The notes beneath the pieces were generated by a model. The model had not been told where the DNA came from. It saw nothing but the letters and a program-made list of their open reading frames with translations, and made no database searches. Positions 6,283 through 14,160 of a stretch of DNA of 15,912 bases are shown in pieces (position 1 is the stretch's first letter; each line of letters starts with the position of its first letter). Where the stretch lies: NCBI GenBank assembly GCA_031425275.1, contig JANPJA010000039.1, positions 1-15,912 of the forward strand. The letters are read 5' to 3'. The DNA is from JAIVGV01 sp031425275. GTDB taxonomy: Bacteria; Acidobacteriota; Blastocatellia; Pyrinomonadales; Pyrinomonadaceae. The translations under genes were made by a program, and so were the position numbers.

Positions 6283-7278
6283 ATGAGCCCAGAACCACAG
6301 AGAGCCGATTCATCCGCCGCCGCGAGCGCCGCGGCCGAGACCGTCACCTGCCCGAGCTGCCGGGCCGAACTGCCGCGCGGGATGCGCTTCTGCCGCCTCT
6401 GCGGCTACCGCCTCGGGGAGGGGATGGCCGAGTACGTCGAGACCGTCCGCTTCGACGGGATGCCCCTCACGCCGCCCCTCGCGCCCCTCGCGCCCTTCGC
6501 CAACTTCGGCGGCGCGGGGCATGGTGGCGTCCAATCCGCCGACCCCGCGACGACGGCGTTGAATCAATCTGATCGCCGCCGCAAGAAGCTCGCGCCGTGG
6601 ATCATGTGGCCGCTCATCGGCGTCGTCGTCGTCACCTTGTCGGGCGGCGCGGCCGTCGTCAAAAGGTTCCGCGGCGGCGGCGGCTTCGCCGCGCCCACCG
6701 TGACGCGCTCCTTCTTCGGCGCGGGCGACTTCACGGAGATCGACGGCGAAGGGGTGATGCTCGATGCGGTCGCGCCGGGCGGCCCCGCGGACACGGCCGG
6801 CCTGCGCGACGGCGACATCATCACGACCTTCGACGGCCGGGCCGTGGAGGACGACGACGATTTGCGCGGGGCTTTGCGGAGGACGCCCATCGGCAAGAGC
6901 GTCCCGGTCGAATTTTTGCGCGACGGCGAGTTGAAAACGCTGACGCTCGTCACCATCTCGCCTGACGCCTACGACGCGAGCGCCTTCGTCCCGCCGGCGG
7001 GCAAGGGTTTCTGGGGTGTGTCGAGTCTGAGGCGCGTGCGCGTGCCGGGGACGAATTTGCACGGCGTGCGGCTCGGCGTCGTGAGCGCGAACCGGCCCGC
7101 CGACCTCGCCGGGCTGAAGGAGCAGGACATCGTCGTCGAGTTCGACGGCCGGCCTGTGCGCACGCCCGACGGCCTCGGCTCCTACATCGATCACGCCGCC
7201 CCCGGCACGCTCGTTAACGTCACGATCATCCGCGACGGCCAGCGCGTCGTAATCCCCGTCAAGATGGGGAGAGAGTGA
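6283..7278 (+). CDS. Membrane-anchored zinc-ribbon protein with two PDZ domains
   Basis: The 331-residue protein reads as four parts. A zinc ribbon has Cys23/Cys26 (CPSC) and Cys37/Cys40 (CRLCG). A Pro/Ala-rich linker runs to about residue 95. After a basic patch RRRKK (98-102) a single membrane helix spans about 105-126. Two PDZ domains follow at about 150-226 and 255-328, each with the AGLxxxDIIxxFDGR-type core (AGLRDGDII, FDGR; AGLKEQDIV, FDGR). The positive-inside rule places the ribbon in the cytoplasm and the PDZ pair outside. There is no protease domain, so it is not a DegP/HtrA or RseP enzyme; it may be a scaffold or adaptor, which is inference. ATG 6283 was chosen because an in-frame TTG at 6208 abuts the -10 box. 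It ends 7 nt before a heptamer element and converges on the 117-aa gene. Confidence 0.85.
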   Translation: MSPEPQRADSSAAASAAAETVTCPSCRAELPRGMRFCRLCGYRLGEGMAEYVETVRFDGMPLTPPLAPLAPFANFGGAGHGGVQSADPATTALNQSDRRRKKLAPWIMWPLIGVVVVTLSGGAAVVKRFRGGGGFAAPTVTRSFFGAGDFTEIDGEGVMLDAVAPGGPADTAGLRDGDIITTFDGRAVEDDDDLRGALRRTPIGKSVPVEFLRDGELKTLTLVTISPDAYDASAFVPPAGKGFWGVSSLRRVRVPGTNLHGVRLGVVSANRPADLAGLKEQDIVVEFDGRPVRTPDGLGSYIDHAAPGTLVNVTIIRDGQRVVIPVKMGRE

Positions 7279-7285
7279 ACAGCCG

Positions 7286-7407
7286 TCAGTTGTCCGTGGT
7301 CAGTTGTCCGTTGTTCGTCGCCGAACGGCTCGCGCGCCTGCGCATCAGGCGGCGGGGTTATGAAGCACAAACAACTGACGACTGACGACTGACCACGGAC
7401 AGGACTG
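7286..7407. repeat. Heptamer-array imperfect inverted repeat between convergent genes
   Basis: The left arm holds five contiguous heptamers: TCAGTTG, TCCGTGG, TCAGTTG, TCCGTTG, TTCGTCG (7286-7320). The right arm holds CAACTGA, CGACTGA, CGACTGA, CCACGGA (7372-7399) plus a degenerate end to 7407. CAACTGA and CCACGGA are exact reverse complements of left-arm units. About 50 bp of unrelated GC-rich sequence separates the arms. The element fills the space between the stops at 7278 (+) and 7410 (-). Confidence 0.88.
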
Positions 7408-7409
7408 CT

Positions 7410-7763
7410 TCATCGTTCCGCGTTCATCGTCTCCCTCATCCGCGCTTCCATCTCGCGGCGCACGTCTTCGCGATCTTCTTCCGCCTCATCCGGCTCGAAC
7501 AACTCGAACAGCGCGTAGGGGCTGTCGGCGACGAGGCGCAGCTCCCACGCCTCGCGCCCGCCCGCCGACGCGCGGCTGAGCCACATCGCGTCCAGATCGG
7601 ACTCTTGCGGCTCGACGCCCTCAAATCGCAATTCGACGGTCGCGCCGTCCTGTTCGCCGCGGAGTTCGGCGAGCGTCCCCGCAGTCATCAGGGCACGCGC
7701 GAGTCGCCAGCCGTGGCGGCGGTAGTGGGCGAGCGAGTCGCGAAATTTACCCAACTGTGACAT
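7410..7763 (-). CDS. Small uncharacterised protein, 117 aa
   Basis: No family recognised. The N-terminal ~30 residues look helical (FRDSLAHYRRHGWRLARALM). The middle has strand-like stretches (ATVELRFEGV, EAWELRLVAD), and the last ~30 residues form a highly charged Glu/Arg helix. There is no membrane segment, signal peptide or cysteine motif. The start is ATG at 7761-7763, the stop TGA at 7410-7412; the ribosome site is weak. It is divergent from the M15-like gene and convergent with the PDZ gene. The sensible amino-acid pattern and tight fit between neighbours favour a real gene, but there is no homology support. Confidence 0.6.
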   Translation of the reverse strand: MSQLGKFRDSLAHYRRHGWRLARALMTAGTLAELRGEQDGATVELRFEGVEPQESDLDAMWLSRASAGGREAWELRLVADSPYALFELFEPDEAEEDREDVRREMEARMRETMNAER

Positions 7764-7886
7764 CTTCTCGTCCGCGCCCCGACGGGGCTTCGCTTCTTCC
7801 GTCGGCGGCGGTTCTCAGGTTAGCATACGACAGAGCCGGGCCGCGCCGCCGACCGTGCGGGAGCGGCGGGCCGGGACTTGCAGCAC

Positions 7887-8735
7887 ATGCCAGATCATTC
7901 CGCCGAACAAATTCTCGCCGGGACGCAAAGAGCCGACGACGAGGCCGCGCGTTTCCAAGCCTCGCCCTTCTACGCCGCGCTCGCGCCCGCGCTCGCGCGG
8001 CGCGGGCTGTCGCCGGAAGGTGTTTGCGATCTCTCAGACCCCGGCGCGCGACGGCTGTTGGCCGAGTACGGGGCCATGTACGTCGCGGCCGACACGGTGC
8101 GCGTCCCGCCCGCGTGCGCCTTCCGCGCCGGGCCGGACGTGGAAGAGTTTCAGCGCGCGGTCGAGCCGGCGGCGGCCGACTTCGGCGAGACGACCGTCGA
8201 ACTCCAACGCGCCGCGCTCGCGGCCCTCGTCGCCGCGCGCGAAGACGCACGGGGCGTGGGTCTCGACATCTCGCCGCGCGGCGGGCGCGAAGCAGCGCGC
8301 CGGAGTTTCGCCGACACCGTCCGCCTCTGGGACTCGCGCCTCGGCCCGGCCCTCAAACACTGGGTCGCGTGCGGCTGTCTCGACGGCGCGGAGGCCGCCG
8401 ATTTGCGCTCTCTGTCGCGCGGCGATCAGCTCGCGCGCGTCCTCGAATTCGAGGCGCGCGGCGTCTATTTCAGCAAGTGCATGACGAAGTCGATTCTGTA
8501 CTCGGTGGCCGCCCCCGGGGCGTCGCAACACCTCGCGCTCCTCGCCTTCGACGTGGAAGAGTTTACAGACGCGCGCGTGCGTGAGATTCTGGCGCGTCGC
8601 GGCTGGTTCCAGACCGTGCGCAGCGACCTGCCGCACTTCACCTACCTCGGCGTCCGCGAGGAGGAACTGCCGCGGCTCGGCCTGAAGCGAATCGAGGAGG
8701 ACGGGCAGCTTTTTTGGGTCCCCGACCTCGGCTAA
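7887..8735 (+). CDS. VanY/M15-like zinc peptidase domain protein without signal peptide
   Basis: From ATG 7887 (282 aa) the C-terminal part matches the metal signature of M15B D,D-carboxypeptidases (VanY type). SQHLALLAFD at 213-222 corresponds to the SxHxxGxAxD motif (His215, Asp222), and DLPHFTYLG at 247-255 corresponds to the ExxHFRYVG-type motif (His250). The family's catalytic Glu, three residues before the second His, is Asp247 here, and the usual Gly in the first motif is Leu. SPRGG near 129-133 may be the family's SxxR-like substrate loop. Family members trim D-Ala from peptidoglycan outside the membrane, but no signal peptide is visible and the frame closes upstream at 7821, so location and substrate are open. 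An alternative start is TTG 7878. The N-terminal ~120 residues match nothing I recognise. Confidence 0.6.
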   Translation: MPDHSAEQILAGTQRADDEAARFQASPFYAALAPALARRGLSPEGVCDLSDPGARRLLAEYGAMYVAADTVRVPPACAFRAGPDVEEFQRAVEPAAADFGETTVELQRAALAALVAAREDARGVGLDISPRGGREAARRSFADTVRLWDSRLGPALKHWVACGCLDGAEAADLRSLSRGDQLARVLEFEARGVYFSKCMTKSILYSVAAPGASQHLALLAFDVEEFTDARVREILARRGWFQTVRSDLPHFTYLGVREEELPRLGLKRIEEDGQLFWVPDLG

Positions 8736-8807
8736 ACGCGACACACCTTGGCCGGGCGCGACGCGCGCGCCGTCCGAAACGAAATTCAAATCTCGAACCC
8801 ATCCCCG

Positions 8808-8813
8808 AAGGAG
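8808..8813 (+). promoter_or_regulatory. Ribosome binding site deciding the zinc-ribbon gene start
   Basis: AAGGAG, 5 nt before ATG 8819. It fixes the start just ahead of the first CxxC pair, although the frame is open further upstream into the previous gene. Confidence 0.75.
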
Positions 8814-8818
8814 AACCC

Positions 8819-9379
8819 ATGCCCCTCTGTGCGAATTGCGGAACGAATAACATCGAAGGCGTGCGCTTCTGCGTCTCGTGCGGCTCGCAGGTCGGCGACG
8901 CCCCGGCCCCCGAGTCGTGGCGCGCGTCGAGCGATCTCGGCGGCTCCGTGCCGCCCGCGGCGTCGGCCGACCCCGCCGACCCGAACGCGGGCGGCTCGAC
9001 CGGCTACACGCCGCAGGTTCCGCCGCCGCCGCCGAGCTACCCGGCTCACACGCCGCAGCAACCGGCGACGCCCTACTATCAGCAGCAACAGCCGCAGCCG
9101 GCGTCGCAGCCGATGCACCCGGCCGTCCCCGCCATCGTCAGCTTCTTCCTCCCCGGCATCGGCCTGCTGTTTGTGCCCAACAAGGCCGGGCTCGGTCTCG
9201 GCATCTTCGGCGCGACCATCGCCTACACCGTCATCGCGATCATCATGACCTTCTTCGTCGTCGGCATCTGCCTCCTCATCGCGATGCCGATCATCAACTT
9301 CGCCGCGGCGCTCCACAGTTGGGACGAGGCGGCGAAGGCGTCGGGCGGACAGTTCCAGCCGCTCGTCTTCAAAAACTGA
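8819..9379 (+). CDS. Zinc-ribbon membrane protein with Pro/Gln-rich linker
   Basis: The 186-residue protein opens with a zinc ribbon: Cys4/Cys7 (CANCG) and Cys18/Cys21 (CVSCG). A low-complexity linker rich in Pro, Gln, Ser and Tyr (about 26-99) follows. The C-terminal part has hydrophobic segments at about 103-120 and 125-162, probably two or three membrane helices, with a Gly-rich turn near PNKAGLGLG. No enzyme motif is seen. Such proteins are common and uncharacterised in Acidobacteriota; the ribbon probably binds zinc in the cytoplasm. ATG 8819 has a good AAGGAG site. It is first in a row of three small membrane genes: the DUF2085 gene begins 3 nt after its stop. Confidence 0.82.
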   Translation: MPLCANCGTNNIEGVRFCVSCGSQVGDAPAPESWRASSDLGGSVPPAASADPADPNAGGSTGYTPQVPPPPPSYPAHTPQQPATPYYQQQQPQPASQPMHPAVPAIVSFFLPGIGLLFVPNKAGLGLGIFGATIAYTVIAIIMTFFVVGICLLIAMPIINFAAALHSWDEAAKASGGQFQPLVFKN

Positions 9380-9382
9380 GTT

Positions 9383-9769
9383 GTGCTCGACGCGGGCGTG
9401 AAAGATTTATACGGGGCGTTGATGTGGGCGGGCGCTCTCTGGTGTCACCAGATGCCGGAGCGTTCGCCGCACCTCTTCGGGGCGCAAGTCCCGCTCTGCT
9501 GGCGTTGCACGGGCATCGCCCTCGGCGCGCTCGCGCTCTTCGCGTGGCTCGTCGCGACGAAACGACTGCCGACGCTCGCCGTCAGTCTGCTGCTCGTGCT
9601 CCCGCTCCCGCTCGACGTGTTGCACGCGCTCGCGACGGGCGGCGCGGGCGACAACGCACGCAGACTTCTGACCGGCCTACTCTGGGGCTGCTTCGCCACG
9701 GCCGGCGCGCTCCGACTGCTCACCAGACTCGGCGCGCGGCGCACCCCGTCGGCGGCGCGCGAGGTTTGA
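9383..9769 (+). CDS. DUF2085 family membrane protein
   Basis: The family signature is clear: CHQMPERS at 21-28, then VPLCWRCTGIALG at 36-48 (Cys39, Cys42). The Cys-His plus CxxC set could bind a metal; the role of the family is unknown to me. Hydrophobic segments near 10-20, 43-58, 64-82 and 95-113 suggest three or four membrane helices. The start is GTG 9383, 3 nt after the previous stop; ATG 9422 in the same frame would start just before the CHQ motif and cannot be excluded, as neither has a good ribosome site. Near-contact with the upstream gene suggests one transcript, with translation coupled. The DUF2752 gene follows after 34 nt. Confidence 0.85.
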   Translation: MLDAGVKDLYGALMWAGALWCHQMPERSPHLFGAQVPLCWRCTGIALGALALFAWLVATKRLPTLAVSLLLVLPLPLDVLHALATGGAGDNARRLLTGLLWGCFATAGALRLLTRLGARRTPSAAREV

Positions 9770-9803
9770 TCAAGCGGTGTTTCAATTCTTATGGCGGTGA
9801 CGA

Positions 9804-10256
9804 TTGAGTAAGGCGGCGCGATTCGCGGCGTGGACGAACGAGCGGCCCGGGGCGGCGGGCGCGCTCGTGCTGCTCGCGCTCGCAATGGTGCGCGCGGTCG
9901 CATCGGCCACGCCGGAGCGCGTCTATCTGTTGGGTCGGGAACTGCCTTGGGGCTGTCTCTTCAAACGACTCTACGGCCTCGCCTGTCCGGCTTGCGGCAT
10001 GACGCGCTCCGTGCTGCTGACGCTCGGCGGCGACTTCCGCGCCGCACTCTCCGCAAACCCCGCCGGCCCCGTCCTCGTCGCCGGACTTGTGCTGCTCGGC
10101 CTCTCGCTCATCTCGGTCGCCGTCTTCCGGCGCGCGCGCGGCCCCCTCGCCGCCGGACTCTTCGCGCGCCGCGTCCGCTCGCTCGCGCGGGCCTACGGCC
10201 TGCTGCTCGTCGCCGTGCTGTTCGCCCACTGGGTCGCCGAGATGTTCGTCGCCTGA
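9804..10256 (+). CDS. DUF2752 family membrane protein
   Basis: The DUF2752 signature is present: WGCLFKRLYGLACPACGMTRS (starting at Trp49, with Cys51, Cys61, Cys64), then GDFRAALSANP (76-86). Three membrane helices are likely at about 17-35, 88-107 and 130-147, with a basic loop between the last two. The function is unknown; the paired cysteines resemble those of its DUF2085 neighbour. A TTG at 9804 is the first possible start because an in-frame TGA lies at 9798-9800, and the next ATG (9885) would cut into the first helix. GGCGGTGA just upstream could serve as a ribosome site. It is probably last in the operon with the zinc-ribbon and DUF2085 genes. Confidence 0.82.
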   Translation: MSKAARFAAWTNERPGAAGALVLLALAMVRAVASATPERVYLLGRELPWGCLFKRLYGLACPACGMTRSVLLTLGGDFRAALSANPAGPVLVAGLVLLGLSLISVAVFRRARGPLAAGLFARRVRSLARAYGLLLVAVLFAHWVAEMFVA

Positions 10257-10502
10257 GCGGCGTCCGGCCGCCGGCAACCCTCTGCTCGCATTTATACTCT
10301 TACGTTTCGGCCGTCGCGGTGCTACACTCTGCCGAGCCCGGTGGCCGTTCTCGGACGGTTTTCCCCCGTCAACGAAACAGACAATTTCATACTCCTCTCG
10401 CCGCTCGACCGCGCGCCCTTTGACACCTTCCCCGGTAGTCACAAGCACACGGCCTGACAGGCGCAAGCGTCCCTACCCGTCACGGAAAGAGGAATTTTCG
10501 CA
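10257..10502. other. Leader region of the kinase gene
   Basis: A 246-bp non-coding spacer. TATACT at 10293-10298 is a reasonable -10 box without a matching -35; a second weak box TACACT lies at 10323-10328. GAGGA at 10489-10493 is the kinase ribosome site. No convincing terminator for the upstream operon and no repeat was seen. Confidence 0.35.
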
Positions 10503-12119
<1,617 letters not shown>

Positions 12120-12453
12120 ACCGCCCCGGTCGGGACTGACTCGAAATTCATGAGTTCGGTCGCGGCGACGATTGCGCCCGACTCCTTCTCGCCTTTGGCC
12201 TCAATGCCACTCGGATTCCCGCCGCCCGCATGACCCCGGCCACACGGCCGGGCGAAATCTTGCAGCCCGCGCTAAAACTTTTAGTTGTTGACAGATAGTC
12301 CTCTCCGGTAATAACGTCCGTCTCGCCTTATGATTCACACCGAGCGGGAGACTCGCCCCCGCGCGCCACTTCACCCAACCTGCCTGCCGGACGAAGCGTC
12401 CGCAGTTTTCTCGTCGCCGCACGCTCCTCCAACCCACACCGAGGATTCTTTGC
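12120..12453. other. 334-bp non-coding region before the heme protein gene
   Basis: No gene or RNA is supported. A small stem (GACC 12119-12122, GGTC 12128-12131) follows the kinase stop without a T tract, so it is a poor terminator. A perfect TTGACA -35 box lies at 12288-12293 in an AT-richer patch. The final 13 nt hold the GAGGA site (12441-12445) of the next gene. Confidence 0.5.
12288..12314 (+). promoter_or_regulatory. Candidate promoter of the heme protein gene
   Basis: TTGACA (12288-12293) is a perfect -35. The best -10 candidate is TAATAA (12309-12314) with a 15-nt spacer, a weak match. The leader would be about 130 nt. Confidence 0.4.
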
Positions 12454-13929
12454 ATGAAACCATACGCCAAGCCTCTGCTCGTCCTCTCGCTGCTCGCCGC
12501 CTACACCTTGATCCAGTTCGCCGCCGCCGGGCCGCACGTTGCGACCGTCGCGGCGGGCCGCGCCGCGTCGCCGCAGGCCACGTCCACGGCGTCGCCGCAG
12601 GCCACGCCCACAGGTTTCCCCACTCCCCCGACCCAGATCACCAACGCGCTCGCCGCCGTCCCGCCCGACTTCACGGGCATCATCGGGCAGGGCAACCTGA
12701 ACCTCTACTCGTGGCTCGCCTTCGTCGCGCTCAACTGGCCCGCCAACACCGCGACCTGCGGGCCGGACCTCAACTCGTCGATCTTAAGCGACAAAGGCCC
12801 GCGCGTCTGGGAGACCTACCCGGAAGACTCGGATGTCTTTGTCGCGCCGTCCGCCACGCCCGTGCCGTGGTGCGCGCAAACGCCCACGGCCGCGCGCGCC
12901 GCGCACCTCGCCCGGCTCCCCGCGCGCGTCCGGCAAGCCGTGCGCCGGCAGGGCGTGCGCAAAGCTCTCTTCCGCAACGCGAAGGCTTCCGAGCATCTGA
13001 GCCAGAAGCTCCCCGGCGTGGACGAGGCCGTGGGCGGTGTGCTCACGGATCAGAACGGCCGGTTCGCCCGCTACGAGGTGCGCGTCAACCGCGACGAGTA
13101 CAACTTCCTCACCCAGAACAACCTCTGGAACAAGGCCGGACAAAACAGCTACACGCAGACCATCCAGTTCCCCGTCGGCCCCAGCACTTACGGCCCCGTC
13201 GGGGCAATCGAGGTCAAGGCGGCGTGGAAGGTTCTCACCGCGAGCGAGATTAGCCGCGGCCGTTTCTTCATGACGCGGGCCGTCGTCTATAACGACGACC
13301 AGACCCCGCCGTCGCCCAGCCCCGGCGCGAACCCCGTCACGCTCGGCCTCGTCGGCTTCCACATCATGCACAAGACGAAGTCGCAGCCGAACTGGATTTG
13401 GTCAACCTTCGAGCACGCCGACAACCTCACGCCCCCGCCCGGCTCGCTCTTGGGCGCGAAGGCCAGTTTCCGCAACCCCGACTGCCCGCCCGCCACCTGC
13501 CCGCCGAACGCGCAGACCGCCGCCTCGCCCTACGTGGAACTCGGCACGAACGGCAAGCCCCTCAACAAGCCCGTGCAGGTTTCGCGCGTCAACCCCGTTG
13601 ACGACCCCACGGCCGCGCAGTACAACACGGCCTTCCAGAAGCTGCTCGCCGGATCGGTCTGGGCCAACTACCGACTGATCAGCACGCAGTGGCAAGGCAA
13701 TCTCGGCATCCTGCCCAAGCCCGCCTTCCTCGCCAACCCCGTGCTGGAGACTTTCAACCAGACGCCCAGCCCGCCCTCGGACGGCCCCGTGGCGTGGCCC
13801 AGCCCCGGCTACACGCCCTTCAACGCGGGCGTCGCCTCTTCGAGCTGCATGAAGTGTCACAGCCAGGCGACGACCGCCTCCGGCAACGCTAAGGCCGACT
13901 TCAGCTTCCTCATGGGCAACGCGCAGTAG
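12454..13929 (+). CDS. Secreted monoheme c-type cytochrome-like protein, 491 aa
   Basis: A signal peptide is evident: a Lys-containing N-terminus, a hydrophobic core at about 8-24 and an AAAG-type cleavage site. A Ser/Pro/Ala/Thr linker follows that includes two tandem copies of an 8-residue unit (38-53). The large middle part (about 70-440) has many Trp and Asn residues and motifs such as FHIMHKT and WIWSTFEH. I cannot assign it to a named family. Near the C-terminus CMKCH (465-469) is a canonical CxxCH site for covalent heme attachment, pointing to a periplasmic electron-transfer or redox role. Having one heme site at the very end of a long domain is unusual for a simple class I cytochrome c. 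ATG 12454 has GAGGA 8 nt upstream. A strong hairpin follows, so it is a single-gene unit. Confidence 0.82.
   Translation: MKPYAKPLLVLSLLAAYTLIQFAAAGPHVATVAAGRAASPQATSTASPQATPTGFPTPPTQITNALAAVPPDFTGIIGQGNLNLYSWLAFVALNWPANTATCGPDLNSSILSDKGPRVWETYPEDSDVFVAPSATPVPWCAQTPTAARAAHLARLPARVRQAVRRQGVRKALFRNAKASEHLSQKLPGVDEAVGGVLTDQNGRFARYEVRVNRDEYNFLTQNNLWNKAGQNSYTQTIQFPVGPSTYGPVGAIEVKAAWKVLTASEISRGRFFMTRAVVYNDDQTPPSPSPGANPVTLGLVGFHIMHKTKSQPNWIWSTFEHADNLTPPPGSLLGAKASFRNPDCPPATCPPNAQTAASPYVELGTNGKPLNKPVQVSRVNPVDDPTAAQYNTAFQKLLAGSVWANYRLISTQWQGNLGILPKPAFLANPVLETFNQTPSPPSDGPVAWPSPGYTPFNAGVASSSCMKCHSQATTASGNAKADFSFLMGNAQ
12565..12612 (+). repeat. Two tandem 24-bp copies in the linker of the heme protein
   Basis: Two adjacent 24-bp units (12565-12588 and 12589-12612) differ at two bases and encode ASPQATST and ASPQATPT. 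They lie just after the signal peptide, in a probably disordered linker where copy number could vary. Confidence 0.85.
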
Positions 13930-13955
13930 CCCCGACGCGACCCGTAAAAGACGCC

Positions 13956-13997
13956 CGCGGGCCGGGCCGACGCAAACGCGCGTCGGCCCGGCCCGCG
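13956..13997 (+). terminator. Strong GC hairpin after the heme protein gene
   Basis: A perfect 18-bp stem (13956-13973 with 13980-13997) and a 6-nt loop, starting 27 nt after the stop. TGTTTCG follows, so the T tract is short, but the stem is very stable and is preceded by AAAAG. It probably ends this transcript just ahead of the next promoter. Confidence 0.75.
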
Positions 13998-14021
13998 TGT
14001 TTCGAGGCGAGCAACGCGGCG

Positions 14022-14030
14022 TGCTATGAT
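14022..14030 (+). promoter_or_regulatory. Extended -10 promoter of the M16 protease gene
   Basis: TGCTATGAT is an extended -10 (TGn plus TATGAT, five of six matches). TTCGAG at 14001-14006 is a poor -35 with an 18-nt spacer, as expected for an extended -10 promoter. The start site would be near 14036, giving a leader of about 125 nt. Confidence 0.5.
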
Positions 14031-14160
14031 CGTGTCTAACAACACGTCTCCAACGCAGATCGAGGCCCCGCGAGTCGGCCGGCACAGCCGCCGCCATCGC
14101 TCAGCCCGCCGACTTTTGCGCGGCGGAGGAACCCCGGACAGCACGGATGAGATTTAACGG

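Noticed and set aside
7776..7788. Perfect GCCCC-GAC-GGGGC palindrome upstream of the 117-aa gene
   Set aside because: Five GC pairs with a 3-nt loop and no T tract, in GC-rich DNA; too likely by chance to call an operator or terminator.
9791..9811. Six-codon frame ATG...TAA overlapping the DUF2752 start (leader peptide?)
   Set aside because: No ribosome site and no attenuator-like structure seen; easily due to chance.
12330..13253. Plus-strand frame of 307 codons starting in the spacer before the heme protein gene
   Set aside because: Arg-rich shadow overlapping the heme protein, which has a signal peptide, ribosome site and CxxCH in its own frame.
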